A stretch of 64,000 nucleotides of DNA from JAUSIF01 sp963711595. GTDB taxonomy: Bacteria; Pseudomonadota; Alphaproteobacteria; Rhizobiales; Xanthobacteraceae. The translations under genes and the position numbers were made by a program. The stretch spans positions 558,001 through 622,000 of the forward strand of contig CAVQER010000001.1 of assembly GCA_963711595.1 (NCBI GenBank), in the 5' to 3' direction. Position 1 is the stretch's first letter, and the number at the start of each line of letters is the position of its first letter. Below, one piece after another: positions 60,244 through 64,000 of this stretch. The notes under the pieces were generated by a model. That model saw nothing but the letters and a program-made list of their open reading frames with translations. It did not search any database and was not told where the DNA came from.

Positions 60244-61638
60244 ATGGTAGGTACAAGAGGCTCGTCAGAGCCCGTACGCGTTCTTGTCGTCGATGACGAT
60301 CCGGTTGCGCGCCGCCTGCTTGCGGCCGCGATGAACTCGTCCGTTTCGCACGAAATTCTCGTGCGCGAGACCGCCGACGCTCATGAGGCGGAAGCGCTCT
60401 TGCGTGGAACCGCTTTCGCCGGCGCGACGGTGTCGCTCGATCTCGCGACGGCCAGCGACACGATCACAACCCTGCGTCGGGCCGGATTGAGCGGGCCGAT
60501 CGTCGCGACCAGCAGCCGCGGATCGGTGTCGAGTGCCGTGGAGGCGATGCGCGCCGGCGCCGACGATTTTCTCGTGAAACCCTATCAGCCGGCGGAACTC
60601 GCGCGGCGCCTGCTAACGCGGCTCGCAGAGCCCGCGCCGAGCATCGTCCCGGCTCCTGGTACGAGTACCGAGCAGCCGGGATTTCATCATTTCATCGGCG
60701 GGTCGTCCGCCATGCGTGCGCTTTACGAGCAGATCCGGCGCGTCGCGCCATCGAAGGCGCCGGTGTTCGTCACCGGTGAAAGCGGGTCGGGCAAGGAAGT
60801 ATGCGCAGAAGCGATCCATGCCTGCTCGACGCGCACGAGCGGTCCGTTCATTGCGATCAATTGCAGCGCGATCCCGCGTGAGCTGATGGAGAGCGAGATC
60901 TTCGGCCACGTGAAGGGGGCCTTCACCGGTGCGCACGAAGATCGACCCGGCGCGGCGGAGCTCGCCCACGGCGGCACGCTGTTCCTCGACGAAATCTGCG
61001 AGATGGATCTCGCGCTGCAGGCAAAGCTGCTGCGCTTCGCGCAGACCGGCACTGTCCGCCGCGTCGGCGACACGCGGCTGCGGCACGTGGACGTCCGTTT
61101 CGTGTGTGCGACCAACCGCGAGCCCGTGCGCGAGATCGAGGCCGGACGGTTTCGCGAAGACCTCTACTACCGTCTGCACGTGTTGCCGCTTCGACTGCCG
61201 CCGCTTCGTGAGCGCGGAGATGATGTCGCGATGCTCGCGCGGGCGTTCCTCGTGCGCTTCGCGGAGGAAGAAGGACGGTACTTCCGCGGCTTTACGCCGG
61301 AAGCAGAGGCTGCCATCGAAGCGCACGCTTGGCCGGGCAACGTGCGCGAACTGCAAAACGTGATCCGCCGCGTCGTCGTGCTGCACGACGCGGAGCGGGT
61401 GAGCGTCGAGATGCTGGCTCTCTGTTCCCCGCATGAGGCGGCGCGCGACACGGGGCCCCTGCCCCGCACCGAGGCCGCTTGCATTGATCCGTTCTGGCGG
61501 CAGGAACAGCTAATCATAGAGCGCGCGCTCGCGGCCTTCGACGGCAACACGCTCAAGGCTGCCTCCGCTCTGGAAATCAGCCCGTCGACGATCTACCGCA
61601 AGCGGCAAAGCTGGGCGCAGGGCCGCGGGACGGCGTAG
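60244..61638 (+). CDS. NtrC-family sigma-54-dependent response regulator
   Basis: The 464-residue product has a receiver domain (residues about 11-125; D17-D19, D66, K112), an AAA+ domain (about 155-390) with Walker A GESGSGKE, the sigma-54 contact loop GAFTGA and Walker B GGTLFLDEI, and a C-terminal Fis-type helix-turn-helix with NTLKAASALEISPSTIYRKR. The receiver is unusual in reading VSLDLATA around its D66, without the Pro/Met normally following. No sensor kinase is adjacent. ATG 60244 (MVGTRGSSEPVRVLVVDD) is chosen; an earlier in-frame ATG (60199) adds 15 residues without family support. Confidence 0.93.
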   Translation: MVGTRGSSEPVRVLVVDDDPVARRLLAAAMNSSVSHEILVRETADAHEAEALLRGTAFAGATVSLDLATASDTITTLRRAGLSGPIVATSSRGSVSSAVEAMRAGADDFLVKPYQPAELARRLLTRLAEPAPSIVPAPGTSTEQPGFHHFIGGSSAMRALYEQIRRVAPSKAPVFVTGESGSGKEVCAEAIHACSTRTSGPFIAINCSAIPRELMESEIFGHVKGAFTGAHEDRPGAAELAHGGTLFLDEICEMDLALQAKLLRFAQTGTVRRVGDTRLRHVDVRFVCATNREPVREIEAGRFREDLYYRLHVLPLRLPPLRERGDDVAMLARAFLVRFAEEEGRYFRGFTPEAEAAIEAHAWPGNVRELQNVIRRVVVLHDAERVSVEMLALCSPHEAARDTGPLPRTEAACIDPFWRQEQLIIERALAAFDGNTLKAASALEISPSTIYRKRQSWAQGRGTA

Positions 61639-61642
61639 TCCT

Positions 61643-61674
61643 TTCCCCTCTCCCCGTTTACGGGGAGAGGGGAA
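61643..61674. repeat. perfect intergenic hairpin (CCCCTCTCCCCG type)
   Basis: A 14-base-pair perfect stem, TTCCCCTCTCCCCG / CGGGGAGAGGGGAA, around a four-base loop TTTA, five bases after the stop of the NtrC-type regulator. No T-run follows, so it is a dispersed repeat of the kind common in Rhizobiales or a transcript-stabilising hairpin rather than a textbook terminator. Confidence 0.7.
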
Positions 61675-61740
61675 TCGGCGCGGCGCTTGACTTGTGCGGC
61701 GTGGCCGGGCTTGTCCCGGCGAACTGCCATGGGGGTCGAG

Positions 61741-62106
61741 ATGACTGTCGCCGCAAACATTCTCGTCGGATTGGTCGCGCTCCTGCACATCTACTTCCTG
61801 GTGCTCGAGATGTTTCTTTGGACAAAGCCGATGGGGTTGCGCACCTTTTCGCAATCGCTCGAGAAGGCGAAGGACTTGGCGGTGCTCGCGGCCAATCAAG
61901 GCCTCTACAATGGGTTTCTGGCTGCCGGCCTGATCTGGGGACTGCTGCATCCGGTCGCCGCGACGGGGTTTCAGATCAAGGTGTTTTTCCTGCTCTGCGT
62001 GATCGTGGCGGGCGCCTACGGCGCGTGGAGCGTGTCGCGACGGATCCTGTACGTGCAGGCCGCGCCGGCGGCGATCGCGCTGGCACTTCTGTATCTGGCG
62101 CGATGA
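61741..62106 (+). CDS. DUF1304 family membrane protein
   Basis: The 121-residue product is a small polytopic protein with about four hydrophobic segments: NILVGLVALLHIYFLVLEMF, AANQGLYNGFLAAGLIWGLL, IKVFFLLCVIVAGAYGAW and a C-terminal helix. The HIYFLVLEMFLW and NQGLYNGFLAAGL stretches are the family signature. The function is unknown. I take ATG 61741 (MTVAANIL), with GGGGGTCGAG upstream; an in-frame ATG at 61729 would add four residues and covers the ribosome binding site. It precedes hisS by 14 bases. Confidence 0.88.
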   Translation: MTVAANILVGLVALLHIYFLVLEMFLWTKPMGLRTFSQSLEKAKDLAVLAANQGLYNGFLAAGLIWGLLHPVAATGFQIKVFFLLCVIVAGAYGAWSVSRRILYVQAAPAAIALALLYLAR

Positions 62107-62120
62107 TCTGAGAACGACGC

Positions 62121-63635
62121 ATGGCCACCGACAAGCCGAACAAGCTGAAGCCGAAACTCCCGCGCGGGCTCGCCGACCGCGGCCCGGCCGAGCTCGCCGC
62201 CACGCGCGCGATGCTCGGCAGGATCCGCGCGGTCTTCGAGCGGTATGGCTTCGAGGCGGTGGAGACGCCGGCGATCGAATACACAGAAGCGCTGGGAAAA
62301 TTTCTGCCCGATGAGGACCGGCCGAACGAGGGCGTGTTCTCGTTCCAGGACGACGACGAGCAGTGGCTTTCGTTGCGTTACGATCTCACGGCGCCACTCG
62401 CGCGCTATGTCGCGGAAAATTTTGACCGGCTGCCGAAGCCCTATCGCAGCTATCGCGAAGGCTGGGTATTCCGGAACGAAAAGCCGGGACCCGGCCGCTA
62501 CCGTCAATTCATGCAGTTCGACGCGGATACGGTCGGCGCCTCCTCGGTCGTCGCCGACGCCGAGATGTGCATGCTTGCCGCCGACACACTTGAAGCGCTC
62601 GGCATCAAGCGCGGCGACTACGTGATCAAGGTGAACAATCGCAAGGTGCTCGACGGCGTGATGGAGCTGGCAAAGCTCACCGGAGAGGCGAATGCCGGAA
62701 AACGGCTTACCGTCCTCCGGGCGATCGACAAGATGGATCGCCTTGGTCTCGACGCAGTAACTCAATTGCTCGGAAAAGGGCGCAAGGATGAGAGCGGAGA
62801 CTTCACGAAAGGTGCTGGCCTAGACCAGAACGCGATAAATGCGATCGTCAATTTCGTCGGCGCAAAAGACGTTCGAGTCTCAGGCGCGCAAGGTGTGAGC
62901 AACAATGCCACGCTCGCGAACATAGAAACTAGAGTAAAGGCATCGACGATTGGTGCAGAAGGAGTTCGAGAACTTGCCGAATTGGCAAGTGTGGTGGACA
63001 GCGCTGGCTATTCGGATGGCCGGATCATCGTCGACACCTCCGTCGTCCGCGGCCTCGAATACTACACAGGGCCGGTCTACGAGGCCGAGCTCACCTTCGA
63101 AGTGAAAGACGAAAAAGGAAATCCCGTGCGCTTCGGGTCCGTGGCGGGCGGCGGACGCTACGACGGTCTCGTCGCGCGCTTCCGCGGCGAGCCCGTGCCC
63201 GCGACTGGTTTCTCGATCGGCGTGTCGCGCCTGATGGCGGCGCTGCAGCATCTCGGCAAGATCGACACGAAAGCCGAAGCCGGGCCGGTGGTCGTCACCG
63301 TGTTCGACCAGGCGCGCATCGCCGACTACCAGAAGATGGTGAAGCAGCTGCGTGACGCCGGCATCCGCGCCGAGCTCTATCTCGGCTCCGGCAAGATGGG
63401 TCCGCAGTTGAAATACGCCGACAAGCGTGGCTCGCCCTGCGTCGTCATCCAGGGCGGCGACGAGAAGGCAAAAGGCGAAGTGCAGATCAAGGATCTGATC
63501 CTCGGCGCCAAGGCGGCCCAAGACATCGCGTCCAATAAGGAGTGGCGCGAGGGACGGCCAGCGCAATTCTCGTGCAAGGAAGAAGACCTGGTCGACGAAG
63601 TGCGCCTGGTCCTCGCGAAGCACGGAATCGTCTAA
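62121..63635 (+). CDS. hisS: histidine--tRNA ligase
   Basis: Class II synthetase that charges tRNA-His. The 504-residue product has the N-terminal motif 1 region (LPRGLADRGPAELAATRAML), YDLTAPLARYVAE, motif 2 in FRNEKPGPGRYRQFMQFDAD, the histidine-specific RGLEYYTGPVYEAEL and FGSVAGGGRYDGL, motif 3 GFSIGVSRL and the anticodon-binding C-terminal domain from about residue 410. It has the alphaproteobacterial insertion-bearing form (about 500 residues, longer than E. coli HisS at 424). It is complete. hisZ follows 113 bases downstream. Confidence 0.97.
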   Translation: MATDKPNKLKPKLPRGLADRGPAELAATRAMLGRIRAVFERYGFEAVETPAIEYTEALGKFLPDEDRPNEGVFSFQDDDEQWLSLRYDLTAPLARYVAENFDRLPKPYRSYREGWVFRNEKPGPGRYRQFMQFDADTVGASSVVADAEMCMLAADTLEALGIKRGDYVIKVNNRKVLDGVMELAKLTGEANAGKRLTVLRAIDKMDRLGLDAVTQLLGKGRKDESGDFTKGAGLDQNAINAIVNFVGAKDVRVSGAQGVSNNATLANIETRVKASTIGAEGVRELAELASVVDSAGYSDGRIIVDTSVVRGLEYYTGPVYEAELTFEVKDEKGNPVRFGSVAGGGRYDGLVARFRGEPVPATGFSIGVSRLMAALQHLGKIDTKAEAGPVVVTVFDQARIADYQKMVKQLRDAGIRAELYLGSGKMGPQLKYADKRGSPCVVIQGGDEKAKGEVQIKDLILGAKAAQDIASNKEWREGRPAQFSCKEEDLVDEVRLVLAKHGIV

Positions 63636-63748
63636 TCCGATTTCCTGACGTAGTTTCGGTAGCTTAGTGGCTCACTCAGAAACTCCGAGAAACGTAGCGG
63701 CGTCTCATTTCGCCTGCTAAAACGCCGCGCAACCTGGATCCGATTCCG

Positions 63749-64000
63749 ATGACCGGCGCTTCCAACCTGCGAGCGCGCAATGGCCGCGCGACCGGGCTCG
63801 TGGACCTCTACGAGCGCGCTGGATACGTGCGCGTCGAGCCGCCCGTGCTGCAGCCGGCCGACGTGTTCATCGAGCTGTCCGGCGAAGCACTTCGCCACCG
63901 GATGTTTCTCACGGAGAATGCCGGCGGCGAGGAACTATGCCTGCGCCCAGATCTAACGATCCCTGTCTGTCTCGCGCACATCGCGAACAAGGCCACACTG
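63749..64000 (+). CDS. hisZ: ATP phosphoribosyltransferase regulatory subunit HisZ, 5' end (cut by the window)
   Basis: The first 84 codons of a HisZ, a HisS-like paralogue that lacks aminoacylation activity and regulates the short-form HisG in the first step of histidine biosynthesis. Visible sequence includes GLVDLYERAGYVRVEPPVLQ, DVFIELSGEALRHRMF and ELCLRPDLTIPVCLAH, equivalent to motif 1 and its follow-on. The frame is open at the right edge. The position directly behind hisS, as in other Rhizobiales (hisS-hisZ-hisG), supports this over a truncated second hisS. Confidence 0.85.
   Translation, partial: MTGASNLRARNGRATGLVDLYERAGYVRVEPPVLQPADVFIELSGEALRHRMFLTENAGGEELCLRPDLTIPVCLAHIANKATL

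Overview
The window is GC-rich, densely coded chromosomal DNA from an alphaproteobacterium, most likely of the order Hyphomicrobiales (Rhizobiales). This rests on gene content and order: a CcrM-type GANTC methyltransferase, the split b/b' ATP synthase operon (atpI-atpB-atpE-atpF'-atpF) behind smc, the mutY / DUF721 / dsbA / smc block, a Rhizobiales-type CheY, a hisS-hisZ pair, and intergenic inverted repeats of the kind scattered through these genomes. I see no phage, transposase, integrase, CRISPR array, tRNA or rRNA. It reads as core chromosome rather than an island.

Layout. 0-10 kb: small membrane protein, glyQ, an isochorismatase-like hydrolase, lemA with a DUF2207 membrane protein, glyS, a 54-residue membrane protein, and ppdK. 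10-16 kb: two tandem PAS/MCP chemoreceptors, a SleB-type cell-wall hydrolase, and lemA-htpX. 16-23.5 kb: accessory metabolism (MetE-like methyltransferase, Bug/TctC binding protein, ETF-quinone oxidoreductase, uracil-DNA glycosylase, cupin, SDR, purine permease). 23.5-28.5 kb: cyanide-insensitive-type bd oxidase (cydAB), a GT39-like membrane glycosyltransferase and rnhB. 28.5-35.6 kb: YpfJ-like protease, moaB, type II NADH dehydrogenase, an HPF/RaiA-cold-shock fusion, GT2, a PA0069-type radical SAM gene behind a perfect LexA-type box, a VOC protein and ccrM behind a CtrA-like site. 35.6-46.4 kb: K+/H+ antiporter, ridA, mutY, DUF721, dsbA, smc, then the ATP synthase Fo operon. 46.4-55.4 kb: lipoprotein, two M16 peptidases (one catalytic, one degenerate), a secreted hypothetical protein, lspA, ileS, ribF. 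55.4-64 kb: cheY, HAD phosphatase, a membrane protein with a degenerate EAL domain, a class III aminotransferase, an NtrC-type regulator, DUF1304, hisS and the 5' end of hisZ.

Quality caveat. Four genes (glyS, ppdK, ileS and the EAL gene, twice) are interrupted by what in every case is a single extra base; removing it restores an uninterrupted family-typical protein. Because glyS and ileS are essential, I read these as residual assembly insertions, not pseudogenes. The broken genes are annotated as their correctly read parts.

I did not find a convincing undescribed multi-gene system. The observations most worth following are the LexA-type box in front of the radical SAM gene, an RNase HII without the usual Arg-Gly of its junction-recognition motif, the HPF-cold-shock fusion, the degenerate EAL protein, the CtrA-like site at ccrM and the two families of intergenic inverted repeats.
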